Source: Mycobacterium asiaticum
GTDB lineage: Bacteria > Actinomycetota > Actinomycetes > Mycobacteriales > Mycobacteriaceae
Assembly: GCF_001673315.1 (NCBI RefSeq)
Contig: NZ_LZLQ01000129.1
Coordinates: forward strand, 26,568 to 90,567
DNA: 64,000 nucleotides
Direction: 5' to 3'
Part shown: positions 1 through 8,247 of the stretch, piece by piece
How positions within the stretch are numbered: the first letter of the stretch is position 1
Layout: each line of letters begins with the position of its first letter
Notes under the pieces: generated by a model
The model's input: the letters and a program-made list of their open reading frames with translations, nothing else
What the model was told of the DNA's origin: nothing
Database searches by the model: none
Translations under genes and position numbers: made by a program

Positions 1-241
1 GGTCGAAGCCGAATTTGTCGTAGAAGTCGACGCTGAAGATCGGGACGTCCATGGGAAACTGACCGCCGGAGTGATTGGCCACCACCAGCGCCCCGCCCGA
101 GGGAAAGGAGTCGAGGCCGTTCACCTCGGCGCGGAAGTAGGTCTTGAGGATGGGACGCATCACGCTTATCAGGCGCTGTGTCAACCCAGGATCGAATTTG
201 CCGATGTCTCCGACATCCAAGCTGTCGCTCTCGCTGCTCAC
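1..241 (-). CDS. Lysophospholipid acyltransferase-like protein (partial, N-terminal part only)
   Basis: Reading the minus strand from a GTG at 241 gives an open frame that runs off the window edge. A GAGGGAG ribosome-binding site lies 5 nt before the GTG. The translation contains VVANHSGGQFPMD, which resembles the acyl-acceptor block of the MGAT-like lysophospholipid acyltransferases, where NHSGG replaces the classical NHxxxxD. Such enzymes move an acyl chain from acyl-CoA to a lysolipid or glycerolipid at the membrane. The position matches Rv1428c of M. tuberculosis. Only about 80 residues are visible, so substrate and full length are unknown. The gene is divergent from the DUF3556 gene that follows. 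Confidence 0.6.
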   Translation of the reverse strand, partial: MSSESDSLDVGDIGKFDPGLTQRLISVMRPILKTYFRAEVNGLDSFPSGGALVVANHSGGQFPMDVPIFSVDFYDKFGFD

Positions 242-408
242 TGAGGCTCCCTCGGGCTATCCTCGCGGCTCCCTTGCCGTCGAGTCTCTAGATGGTAGCG
301 ACCGGCTTTGCCGGCTACGAGCCGACGGCGCATCGTCGTGCGGCGGCTATTGTCACGCCGGATAGATTTGGAATCGCTGAACGGTTCAGACCTGGGAGCG
401 AGGCTGCG

Positions 409-2163
409 ATGGGATTCATGTCACCGGACCTTCCGGATGTTGACCGCGACAGCTGGCCAACACTGCCACGAGCTACCCGGCTGCAGGTGGTGACCCGGCA
501 CTGGGCGGAAAACGGGTTCGGGACTCCATACGCGGTGTACCTGCTCTACCTGATCAAGATCGGACTGTACGTCGCGGTTCCGGCGGCCATCATCTCGTTG
601 ACGCCCGGGCTGGGCGGGCTGGGCCGCATCGGCGAGTGGTGGACACAGCCGATCGTGTACCAGAAGGCCATCATTTTCACGTTGCTCTTCGAGGTGTTGG
701 GCCTCGGCTGCGGGTCTGGTCCCCTCACCGGACGTTTCATGCCGCCCATCGGCGGAGTGCTGTATTGGTTGCGGCCGAAGACAATTCGGCTTCCGCCCTG
801 GCCGGGCAAGGTTCCGTTCACGAGCGGCGATTCCCGCACCGTCGTCGACGTCGTGCTCTATGCCGCCGTGTTGCTCAGTGCGGTATGGGCGCTGTTGGCG
901 CCCGGGGACGGGCCGGTGACTAGTGCCGGTGACGTAGGGGTGATCAACCCGATCCTGGCCATGCCGCTCATCGTGGCGTTGGCGCTGCTGGGGCTGCGTG
1001 ACAAGACGGTGTTCCTGGCCGCCCGCGGTGAGCACTATTGGTTGAAGTTGTTCGTCTTCTTCTTCCCGTGGGTGGACCAGGTCGCCGCGTTCAAGCTCAT
1101 CATGCTGCTGCTGTGGTGGGGCGCGGCGACCTCCAAGCTCAATCACCATTTCCCCTATGTCGTCTCGGTGATGACGAGCAACAATGCGCTGCTACGCAGC
1201 AAGCTGTTCAATCCGCTCAAGCACCGGCTCTACCGCGACCACGTCAACGACCTACGGCCGACGGCGATACCGAAGCTGATGGCCCACGTCGGCGGGACCA
1301 CAGCGGAATTCATCGTCCCGACGGTGCTGGTGTTCGTCGCCGGCGACCAACCGTGGCGGTGGTTCCTCATCGGGTTCATGGTGATCTTCCACCTCAACAT
1401 CCTGTCCAACCTCCCGATGGGAGTTCCGTTGGAGTGGAACGTTTTCTTCATCTTCTCGCTGTTCTACCTGTTCGGTCATTACGGTTCGATCCGGGCCATC
1501 GACCTGCGCTCACCGCTGTTGTTGGCCCTGGTAGTGATCGCGGCGGCGGTCGCGATCGCGGGAAACATGTTCCCCGAGAAGATTTCGTTCCTGCCCGGCA
1601 TGCGCTACTACGCCGGCAACTGGGCCACCAGCGTGTGGTGCTTCCGCGAGGGCGCCGAGGACAAGATCGAAGCCAACGTCGTCAAGAGCTCTGCGCTGGT
1701 GGTCAACCAGCTGGCCAAGCTGTACGACGAGGCGACCGCCGAGATCATGGCCGACAAGACCGCCGCGTTCCGGGCCATGCACACCCACGGACGAGCGCTG
1801 AACGGCCTGTTGCCGCGCGCGATCGACGACGAGGCCGCCTACAAGATCCGGGAGGGCGAGATCGTGGCAGGCCCGCTGGTCGGCTGGAATTTCGGCGAAG
1901 GCCACCTGCATAACGAGCAGCTGCTGGAGGCGGTGCAGAAGCGGTGCAACTTCGAGGAAGGCGAAGTACGCGTCATCGTTCTCGAGGGTCAGCCGATCCA
2001 CATCCAGAAGCAGTGGTACCGGATCCTGGACGCCAAGACCGGACTGATCGAGTCCGGATATGTCGACGTCGCCGAAATGCTGACCCGTCAGCCCTGGCCC
2101 GAGCCCGGCGACGAATTCCCGGTGCACGTGACCACCCAGGCCGGGGTACACGGCACCTCATGA
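409..2163 (+). CDS. DUF3556 transmembrane protein (Rv1431-like)
   Basis: A 584-residue polytopic membrane protein. I chose the ATG at 409 because a GGGAGCGAGG ribosome-binding site precedes it; the frame is open further upstream but without a comparable site. Hydrophobic segments include YLLYLIKIGLYVAVPAAII near residue 45, a run around 185-230, paired segments near 340-380 and LLLALVVIAAAVAIAG near 370. The last ~200 residues are soluble and acidic. Length and position match Rv1431, a mycobacterial family with no known biochemical role. The stop codon overlaps the ATG of the downstream FAD oxidoreductase (ATGA), so the two are probably translationally coupled and act on the same substrate or membrane process. 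No function is assigned. Confidence 0.8.
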   Translation: MGFMSPDLPDVDRDSWPTLPRATRLQVVTRHWAENGFGTPYAVYLLYLIKIGLYVAVPAAIISLTPGLGGLGRIGEWWTQPIVYQKAIIFTLLFEVLGLGCGSGPLTGRFMPPIGGVLYWLRPKTIRLPPWPGKVPFTSGDSRTVVDVVLYAAVLLSAVWALLAPGDGPVTSAGDVGVINPILAMPLIVALALLGLRDKTVFLAARGEHYWLKLFVFFFPWVDQVAAFKLIMLLLWWGAATSKLNHHFPYVVSVMTSNNALLRSKLFNPLKHRLYRDHVNDLRPTAIPKLMAHVGGTTAEFIVPTVLVFVAGDQPWRWFLIGFMVIFHLNILSNLPMGVPLEWNVFFIFSLFYLFGHYGSIRAIDLRSPLLLALVVIAAAVAIAGNMFPEKISFLPGMRYYAGNWATSVWCFREGAEDKIEANVVKSSALVVNQLAKLYDEATAEIMADKTAAFRAMHTHGRALNGLLPRAIDDEAAYKIREGEIVAGPLVGWNFGEGHLHNEQLLEAVQKRCNFEEGEVRVIVLEGQPIHIQKQWYRILDAKTGLIESGYVDVAEMLTRQPWPEPGDEFPVHVTTQAGVHGTS

Positions 2164-3581
2164 CCAAAGCCATCGTCGTCGGCGCGGGACCCAACGGTCT
2201 GGCCGCGGCAATCCACCTCGCCCGGCAGGGCATCGACGTCCACGTGTTGGAAGCGCAAGACGCCATCGGCGGGGGAGTGCGGTCCGGGGAGTTGACGGTG
2301 CCCGGCGTCATCCACGATCACTGCTCGGCGTTTCACCCGCTGGGTGTCGGCTCGCCGTTCTGGAGTGAGATCGACCTGGCCAGCTACGGGCTGAGTTGGA
2401 AGTGGCCGGAAGCCGACTGCGCGCATCCCCTCGACGACGGCACCGCCGGGGTGCTGTACCAGTCGGTGGTCCAGACCGCCAAGGGGCTGGGCGCCGACGG
2501 CCGGCGCTGGCGGGCGGCCGTGGGTGGACTCGCTTCGGGGTTCGACGACCTCGCCGAGGACTTGCTGCGCCCGGTCATCAACATTCCGCGCCATCCAATC
2601 CGCTTGGCGCTGTTCGGTCCCCGGGCGGTGCTGCCGGCCACCGCGGTGGCCGGGTGGTTCCGCACCGAACAGGCACGCGCGCTCTACGGCGGCGCTGCGG
2701 CGCACGCCTACACCCGACTGGACCGGCCACTCACCGCGTCGCTCGGGCTGATGATCCTGGCCAGCGGACACCGCTACGGATGGCCCGTCGCCGAGGGCGG
2801 GTCGGGAGCGATCACCCGGGCTCTGGGTGCGGCCCTGGCCGCCGCCGGCGGACGTGTCAGCACCGGTGTGACCGTTCGCAGTCGCCGCGACATCCCGACC
2901 GCGGACATCGTCATGCTCGACCTCAGTCCCACACAGGTGCTGGACCTCTACGGCGACGCGATGCCGACCCGCATCAAACGGTCGTACCGGCGCTATCGGG
3001 AAGGGTCGTCTGCGTTCAAAGTCGACTTCGCCATCGAAGGCGACATCCCCTGGACCAACCCCGACTGCGGGCGGGCCGGCACGGTCCATCTGGGCGGTAG
3101 CTTCGAAGAAATCGCCGGCACCGAACGGCAACGCGCGGAAGGCAGGATGGTGCCGCGACCGTTCGTCCTGCTCGGGCAGCAGTACCTGGCCGACCGGTCG
3201 CGCTCGGCGGGCAACATCAATCCGATCTACGCCTACGCGCATGTGCCGTTCCGCTATACCGGCGACGCGACGGCGGCGGTCATTGAGCAGATCGAACGGT
3301 TCGCGCCGGGATTCCGTGACCGCATCGTGGCCACCGTCAGCACCGGGACGGCCGAGTTACAGGCACGCAACCCCAGCTACATCGGCGGCGACATCATCGG
3401 CGGGGCCAACGACCGGTTGCAGATCCTGTTCCGGCCGCGCATCGCCCTTGATCCCTATCCGATCGGCGTGCCCGGCGTCTACCTGTGCTCGCAGTCGACT
3501 CCGCCCGGCGCCGGGATACACGGACTGTGTGGCTATCACGCCGCTGAATCCGCGTTGCGGCGCATGCGGCGTCGGCAGTAG
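2160..3581 (+). CDS. FAD-dependent oxidoreductase, phytoene-desaturase-like (Rv1432-like)
   Basis: 473 residues, the same length as Rv1432. The N-terminus has a dinucleotide-binding fold (VVGAGPNGLAAAIHLARQG, then an acidic residue in VLEAQDAIGGGVRSGEL), typical of the phytoene desaturase / amine oxidase superfamily. The C-terminus ends in the usual second FAD-contacting block (PPGAGIHGLCGYHAAESALR). Members oxidise lipid-like or isoprenoid substrates using FAD. The substrate here is unknown, and no phytoene synthase or lycopene cyclase lies nearby, so a carotenoid role is not supported. The ATG at 2160 overlaps the stop of the DUF3556 gene, indicating co-expression. Confidence 0.85.
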   Translation: MTKAIVVGAGPNGLAAAIHLARQGIDVHVLEAQDAIGGGVRSGELTVPGVIHDHCSAFHPLGVGSPFWSEIDLASYGLSWKWPEADCAHPLDDGTAGVLYQSVVQTAKGLGADGRRWRAAVGGLASGFDDLAEDLLRPVINIPRHPIRLALFGPRAVLPATAVAGWFRTEQARALYGGAAAHAYTRLDRPLTASLGLMILASGHRYGWPVAEGGSGAITRALGAALAAAGGRVSTGVTVRSRRDIPTADIVMLDLSPTQVLDLYGDAMPTRIKRSYRRYREGSSAFKVDFAIEGDIPWTNPDCGRAGTVHLGGSFEEIAGTERQRAEGRMVPRPFVLLGQQYLADRSRSAGNINPIYAYAHVPFRYTGDATAAVIEQIERFAPGFRDRIVATVSTGTAELQARNPSYIGGDIIGGANDRLQILFRPRIALDPYPIGVPGVYLCSQSTPPGAGIHGLCGYHAAESALRRMRRRQ

Positions 3582-3943
3582 CGGGATCGCCGGAGCCGAA
3601 ATGTGACGAAGACTTCACCGAATTGGGCACGTGCTTCCGGTGTCTCCCGGAGCGAACCACCTCTAACATGTATTACAAGCGTGTCATTAATGGAGGAGGA
3701 TCAGGGCGCCGCCGTGCAACGCCTCTTGCATATTGCGCTGTCTTCTTTGTGGCGCCCTGCGATCCATTTCTCCGAATGGTGAATAGTTCGGCCGGTCGCG
3801 AATTATGTAAGCGGCTCACTCCGGATTCATTCTTTGAGCCGTAGTTTCAGAACTCTGCTCCAAACAGCGCACGGGAAACCGCGAATGGTCTCGCCTTGGC
3901 GGCGCATTATTCAAGCCATTTCGTATGGGAAATACTGCAGATG
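3582..3943. other. Intergenic stretch without a recognisable gene
   Basis: About 360 bp of lower GC than its surroundings separate the convergent FAD oxidoreductase and the repeat-rich secreted protein. In M. tuberculosis this interval holds Rv1433 and Rv1434; nothing resembling them is seen here. A purine run GGAGGAGG at 3692-3699 looks like a ribosome-binding site, but the only nearby start (GTG 3714) opens a 22-codon frame at poor spacing. I see no supported gene. Confidence 0.6.
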
Positions 3944-3989
3944 GCGAAGCGGGCTCCCGCGACCGGAATGGCGTGGGAGCCCGCTTCGC
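3944..3989 (-). terminator. Strong hairpin terminator after the Rv1435c-like gene
   Basis: GCGAAGCGGGCTCCC (3944-3958) and GGGAGCCCGCTTCGC (3975-3989) form a perfect 15-bp stem around a 16-nt loop. It starts 7 bp beyond the stop codon (3997-3999) of the minus-strand gene. There is no long U tract after it on that strand, as is common for mycobacterial terminators. Being symmetrical, it may also stop transcripts arriving from the FAD oxidoreductase gene. Confidence 0.75.
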
Positions 3990-3996
3990 GCCAGGA

Positions 3997-4815
3997 TCAG
4001 CCGGCTGCCCCTGCAGGGCCGGCCGGAGTGGGCTGGCCGGGCACAGGACCACCGGCGGGCGCCGCCGGGCTGGTCGGAACACCCTTCCCGGTCCCCGACA
4101 TGTCGGTGATGGGAGCGGTCGCCGGCAGCGGTGCACCATCGGCTCCCATCGCTATCAAAGGGGCCCCGACTGGCACCGGCGCGCCGACTGGCACGGGAGC
4201 GCCGACCGGGACGGGAGCGCCGACCGGGACGGGAGCGCCGACTGGAACGGGGGCGCCGACTGGGACGGGAGCACCGACTGGAACGGGAGCGCCGACCGGG
4301 ATTGGAGCACCCACCGGGACCGGTGCGCCGACCGGAACCGGAGCTCCCACCGGGACCGGAGCTGCCACCGGACCAGGCAATACCACGGGAACACCGGCCA
4401 TGTCGGTGATCGGCGCGCTAGCAGGACCGCACGCCTCCGCAGGGGCGCCAGCGCCCGTGGGTGTGCCGCCAGCGGTCGGTGCGCCACCGCCCGCTCCGCC
4501 GCCGCCTGCCGGGCCACCACCCGCGCCGCCGGCGCCTGTGGGTCCACCGGCGGGTCCAGTTCCGCCGCCGTAGGCACAGCAGACTGAGTGTCCGCCCGCA
4601 GCCCCGGCTCCGCCCGCCGCCGCGGCTCCACCGGCGCCGGCCGGCCCGCCGGCCGCCGGTGCACCCGCGAGTTCGCCCGACATGCCCTGGATGCATGCGT
4701 GACCACCGGTGATCAACGGAACGGCGGCCGCATCCGGGCTAAACGCGATGGCGGCCCCGCACACCCCGGCGCTGGCAGCAATTACCTTGATGCTGAATCG
4801 ACCAAAGATCGCCAT
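3997..4815 (-). CDS. Secreted Pro/Gly/Val/Ala-rich repeat protein (Rv1435c-like)
   Basis: 272 residues. Residues 1-31 form a Sec signal peptide (basic MAIFGRFSIK, hydrophobic VIAASAGVCGAAIAF, then a probable AxA cleavage near DAAAVP). The mature protein is low-complexity: a Gly/Ala/Pro tract with three Cys residues, then twelve consecutive GAPVPV hexapeptides with two variant units, then a short tail. The same kind of protein lies next to gap in M. tuberculosis (Rv1435c, about 200 residues); this copy is longer, mainly through the hexapeptide tract. A GAGGGAG ribosome-binding site precedes the ATG. Extracellular or cell-wall location is likely; the function is unknown. Confidence 0.8.
   Translation of the reverse strand: MAIFGRFSIKVIAASAGVCGAAIAFSPDAAAVPLITGGHACIQGMSGELAGAPAAGGPAGAGGAAAAGGAGAAGGHSVCCAYGGGTGPAGGPTGAGGAGGGPAGGGGAGGGAPTAGGTPTGAGAPAEACGPASAPITDMAGVPVVLPGPVAAPVPVGAPVPVGAPVPVGAPIPVGAPVPVGAPVPVGAPVPVGAPVPVGAPVPVGAPVPVGAPVPVGAPLIAMGADGAPLPATAPITDMSGTGKGVPTSPAAPAGGPVPGQPTPAGPAGAAG
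4163..4378. repeat. Twelve 18-bp tandem units encoding GAPVPV hexapeptides
   Basis: A coding minisatellite inside the Rv1435c-like gene. Each 18-bp unit encodes G-A-P-V-P-V on the minus strand. Units differ mostly at synonymous positions, with occasional changes such as V to I. The 216-bp tract is in frame, so unit gain or loss alters protein length without a frameshift. Confidence 0.85.
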
Positions 4816-4840
4816 CTACGTCACTCCCTCATTCGCTCAG

Positions 4841-4847
4841 ATATATA
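4841..4847 (-). promoter_or_regulatory. Probable -10 element of the Rv1435c-like gene
   Basis: Read on the minus strand the bases are TATATAT, conspicuously AT-rich in this GC-rich genome. They lie 26 bp upstream of the ATG, with a GAGGGAG ribosome-binding site in between. No clear -35 is visible. The rest of 4848-5139, up to the gap promoter region, shows nothing I recognise. Confidence 0.45.
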
Positions 4848-5139
4848 ACGTCGGGTGGCCGAGCAGAACCGCATAGTCCTACCGGGCCGTGCCCGACGAC
4901 CGGCTCAATAATTGGCCGCCGTCGTGCAATTCAACCCACGCCGCGCCGCGCCGTTTCCAAATGGTGACGTTGGGCCGTTGAGGACCGCAAAGAGGGCGCG
5001 CGGTTCGTCTTGAAGAATGGCGACACCGGTGGTCTATTGGCGCCACTTCCCGGGGGCGGGAACGTGAGCGGCGCCACAAGATCGGAACCACCCGTTCAAC
5101 CAAGTCTTACCGGCCCAGCAATGGGCGGACGTACTGATC

Positions 5140-5145
5140 TAGGCT
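5140..5145 (+). promoter_or_regulatory. Possible -10 element for gap-pgk-tpiA
   Basis: TAGGCT fits the mycobacterial TANNNT consensus. It would give a leader of about 40 nt that contains the AAGGAGAGA ribosome-binding site before the GTG at 5192. No convincing -35 is seen, so this is only a candidate. Confidence 0.35.
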
Positions 5146-5191
5146 GGCGACGAGGACTTCATCAGCCGGTAATGAACACAAGGAGAGACAC

Positions 5192-6211
5192 GTGACGGTC
5201 CGAGTTGGCATCAACGGCTTTGGTCGAATCGGACGTAACTTCTACCGGGCCTTATTGGCTCAGCAGGGGCAGGGCGACGCCGACATCGAGGTGGTGGCCG
5301 TCAACGACATCACCGACAACAAGACCCTGGCGCACCTGCTCAAGTTCGACTCGATCCTGGGCCGCCTGCCCTACGACGTCAGCCTCGAGGGCGAGGACAC
5401 GATTGTGGTGGGCGACGTCAAGATCAAGGGGCTCGCGGTCAAAGACGGACCTGCTGCCATGCCCTGGGGCGATCTCGGCGTCGACGTGGTGGTGGAATCC
5501 ACCGGCCTGTTCACCAACGCCGCCAAAGCCAAAGGTCATCTGGAAGCCGGCGCCAAGAAGGTGATCATTTCCGCTCCGGCCACCGACGAGGACATCACCA
5601 TCGTGCTCGGCGTGAACGACGACAAGTACGACGGCAGCCAGAACATCATCTCCAACGCGTCGTGCACCACGAACTGCCTGGGTCCGCTGGCCAAGGTGCT
5701 CAATGACGAGTTCGGCATCGTCAAGGGACTGATGACCACCATCCACGCCTACACCCAGGACCAGAACCTGCAGGACGGCCCGCACAAGGATCTGCGCCGG
5801 GCCCGCGCGGCGGCCCTGAACATCGTGCCGACCTCGACCGGTGCGGCGAAGGCGATCGGACTGGTGCTTCCGGAACTCAAGGGCAAGCTCGACGGGTACG
5901 CGTTGCGGGTGCCGATCCCCACCGGCTCGGTCACCGACCTGACCGCCGAGTTGTCCAAGTCGGCGAGCACCGACGAGATCAACGCCGCGTTCAAGTCCGC
6001 TGCCGAGGGTCCCCTGAAGGGCATCCTGAAGTACTACGACGCGCCAATCGTGTCCAGCGACATCGTCACCGACCCACACAGTTCCCTGTTCGACTCCGGC
6101 TTGACCAAGGTGATCGACAACCAGGCGAAGGTGGTGTCCTGGTACGACAATGAATGGGGCTACTCCAATCGCCTCGTCGACCTGGTCAAGCTCGTCGGCA
6201 AGTCCCTCTAG
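5192..6211 (+). CDS. gap: Glyceraldehyde-3-phosphate dehydrogenase
   Basis: 339 residues, the same length as M. tuberculosis Gap. It catalyses the oxidative phosphorylation of glyceraldehyde 3-phosphate to 1,3-bisphosphoglycerate with NAD+. Visible hallmarks are the N-terminal GINGFGRIGRN cofactor-binding loop, the catalytic-cysteine block SNASCTTNCL and the C-terminal WYDNEWGYSNRL. The start is GTG with AAGGAGAGA 7 nt upstream. It is the first gene of a compact glycolytic operon, with pgk starting 2 bp after its stop and tpiA overlapping pgk. Confidence 0.98.
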   Translation: MTVRVGINGFGRIGRNFYRALLAQQGQGDADIEVVAVNDITDNKTLAHLLKFDSILGRLPYDVSLEGEDTIVVGDVKIKGLAVKDGPAAMPWGDLGVDVVVESTGLFTNAAKAKGHLEAGAKKVIISAPATDEDITIVLGVNDDKYDGSQNIISNASCTTNCLGPLAKVLNDEFGIVKGLMTTIHAYTQDQNLQDGPHKDLRRARAAALNIVPTSTGAAKAIGLVLPELKGKLDGYALRVPIPTGSVTDLTAELSKSASTDEINAAFKSAAEGPLKGILKYYDAPIVSSDIVTDPHSSLFDSGLTKVIDNQAKVVSWYDNEWGYSNRLVDLVKLVGKSL

Positions 6212-6213
6212 CC

Positions 6214-7452
6214 GTGGGCGTCCCGACTCTCGACGACCTTCTGGCCGAAGGTGTTTCCGGACGCGGCGTGCTGGTGCGCTCCGATCTCAACGTCCCGCTC
6301 GACGATGACGGCAACATCACCGACCCCGGCCGGATCACCGCATCGGTGCCGACGCTGAAGGCGCTGCTCGACGCCGATGCCAAGGTGGTCGTCACTGCGC
6401 ACCTCGGCAGGCCCAAGGACGGTGCCGACCCGAAGTACTCGTTGGCCCCGGTTGCCGCGGCACTGAGCGAGCAACTCGGCCGGCACGTGCAGTTGGCCGG
6501 TGATGTTGTCGGTTCTGACGCACTGGCCCGGGCCGAAGGGCTGACCGACGGTGACATCCTGTTGCTGGAGAACATCCGCTTCGACAAGCGGGAAACCAGC
6601 AAGGATGACGACGAGCGGCTGGCGCTCGCCAAACAGCTCGCTGAGTTGGTCAGTCCAGGAGGCGCTTTCGTCTCCGACGGGTTCGGTGTGGTGCACCGCA
6701 AGCAGGCCTCGGTCTACGACGTCGCGACCCTGCTGCCTCACTACGCGGGCAACCTGGTCGCCGACGAGATAAAGGTGCTGCAGCAGCTGACCAGCTCCAC
6801 CGACCGGCCCTACGCCGTAGTGCTCGGCGGATCGAAGGTTTCCGACAAGCTCGGCGTCATCGAGTCGCTGGCCACCAAAGCCGACAGCATCCTGATCGGC
6901 GGCGGGATGTGCTTTACCTTCCTTGCGGCACAGGGTTATCCGGTCGGCAAGTCACTGCTGGAAGAGGACATGGTGGAAACCTGTCGCAACCTCTTGGAGA
7001 CCTACTACGATGTGCTCCGGCTGCCGGTCGACATCGTCGCGACCGAGAAGTTCGACGCTGATTCACCGCCACAGACCGTTGCCGCCGACGAGATCCCGGA
7101 CGACCTCACGGGTTTGGACATCGGGCCGGGATCGGTCAAGCGGTTCACCACACTGCTTTCCAATGCCAGAACGGTCTTCTGGAATGGGCCGATGGGCGTG
7201 TTCGAGTTTCCCGCCTATGCACACGGCACCAAGGGCGTTGCCGAGGCGATCGTCGCCGCGACCGGCAAAGGCGCGTTCAGCGTAGTCGGTGGCGGTGATT
7301 CGGCCGCCGCGGTCCGCGCGCTGAAAATCCCCGAAGACGCCTTCTCGCACATCTCTACCGGAGGTGGTGCGTCACTGGAATATCTTGAGGGCAAATCACT
7401 TCCGGGTATCGAGGTGCTCGGAAGAGACCAGCCAGCTGGAGGAGAGTCGTGA
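6214..7452 (+). CDS. pgk: Phosphoglycerate kinase
   Basis: 412 residues, the expected bacterial length. It transfers the acyl phosphate of 1,3-bisphosphoglycerate to ADP. Seen in sequence: substrate-binding VLVRSDLNVPLDD and TAHLGRPK, LLENIRF, the hinge region VLGGSKVSDKLGVIE, and the nucleotide-binding FSVVGGGDSAAAV and STGGGASLE blocks. I use the GTG at 6214 because the upstream extension of the open frame lies inside gap. Stop and tpiA start overlap as GTGA, consistent with translational coupling. Confidence 0.98.
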   Translation: MGVPTLDDLLAEGVSGRGVLVRSDLNVPLDDDGNITDPGRITASVPTLKALLDADAKVVVTAHLGRPKDGADPKYSLAPVAAALSEQLGRHVQLAGDVVGSDALARAEGLTDGDILLLENIRFDKRETSKDDDERLALAKQLAELVSPGGAFVSDGFGVVHRKQASVYDVATLLPHYAGNLVADEIKVLQQLTSSTDRPYAVVLGGSKVSDKLGVIESLATKADSILIGGGMCFTFLAAQGYPVGKSLLEEDMVETCRNLLETYYDVLRLPVDIVATEKFDADSPPQTVAADEIPDDLTGLDIGPGSVKRFTTLLSNARTVFWNGPMGVFEFPAYAHGTKGVAEAIVAATGKGAFSVVGGGDSAAAVRALKIPEDAFSHISTGGGASLEYLEGKSLPGIEVLGRDQPAGGES

Positions 7453-8234
7453 GCCGCAAGCCGTTGATCGCCGGCAACTGGAAAATGAACCTGAACCACT
7501 TCGAGGCGATCGCATTGGTTCAGAAGATCGCTTTTGCCTTGCCGGACAAGTACTTCGACAAGGTGGATGTCACGGTGATCCCGCCGTTCACCGACCTACG
7601 CAGTGTCCAGACCTTGGTCGATGGCGACAAACTACGTTTGACGTATGGAGCGCAGGATCTTTCGCAACACGACTCCGGCGCGTACACCGGTGATATCAGC
7701 GGGGCCTTCCTGGCCAAGTTGGGTTGCAGCTTTGCGGTCGTGGGTCACTCCGAGCGACGCACTTACCATCACGAGGACGACGCTTTGGTAGCCGCCAAAG
7801 CCGCCGCTGCACTCAAGCACGAGATCACGCCGATCGTCTGCATCGGCGAGCACCTGGAGGTCCGCGAAGCGGGAAACCATGTGTCGCACAACGTCGAACA
7901 ACTGCGTGGCTCGTTGGCCGGGCTGTCTACTGAGCAGATCGACAAGGTCGTCATCGCCTACGAGCCGGTCTGGGCGATCGGCACCGGCCGGGTGGCCAGC
8001 TCAGCCGACGCCCAGGAGGTCTGCGCCGCGATCCGTGCCGAGCTGGCCTCGTTGGCGTCAGCCGACGTCGCGGAGTCGGTACGGATCCTTTACGGCGGCT
8101 CGGTCAACGCGAAAAATGTCGGCGATCTTGTCGCGCAACAAGATATCGACGGTGGATTGGTCGGCGGGGCGTCACTGGATGGCGAGCAGTTCGCGACGCT
8201 GGCGGCCATCGCCGCCGGGGGACCGCTGCCCTGA
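7449..8234 (+). CDS. tpiA: Triosephosphate isomerase
   Basis: 261 residues, the length of the M. tuberculosis enzyme. It interconverts dihydroxyacetone phosphate and glyceraldehyde 3-phosphate. The N-terminal GNWKMN lysine, the catalytic histidine in VGHSERR, the catalytic glutamate in VIAYEPVWAIGTG and the phosphate-binding ILYGGSV are all present. The GTG start overlaps the pgk stop. In many actinobacteria secG follows here; in this genome two other genes intervene and secG is inverted. Confidence 0.98.
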   Translation: MSRKPLIAGNWKMNLNHFEAIALVQKIAFALPDKYFDKVDVTVIPPFTDLRSVQTLVDGDKLRLTYGAQDLSQHDSGAYTGDISGAFLAKLGCSFAVVGHSERRTYHHEDDALVAAKAAAALKHEITPIVCIGEHLEVREAGNHVSHNVEQLRGSLAGLSTEQIDKVVIAYEPVWAIGTGRVASSADAQEVCAAIRAELASLASADVAESVRILYGGSVNAKNVGDLVAQQDIDGGLVGGASLDGEQFATLAAIAAGGPLP

Positions 8235-8247
8235 CAGGCTGACCGAT

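Noticed and set aside
2160..3581. Carotenoid biosynthesis locus
   Set aside because: The oxidoreductase resembles phytoene desaturases, but no crtB, crtE or cyclase lies nearby.
3623..3844. 73-codon open frame in the region after the FAD oxidoreductase
   Set aside because: No ribosome-binding site at a suitable distance, unusual composition and no recognisable motif.
5252..6079. Long open frame antisense to gap
   Set aside because: A GC-skew shadow of gap, with repetitive Gly/Arg/Val composition and no motif; the same applies to the many other long antisense frames over ppc, acn, tkt and zwf2.
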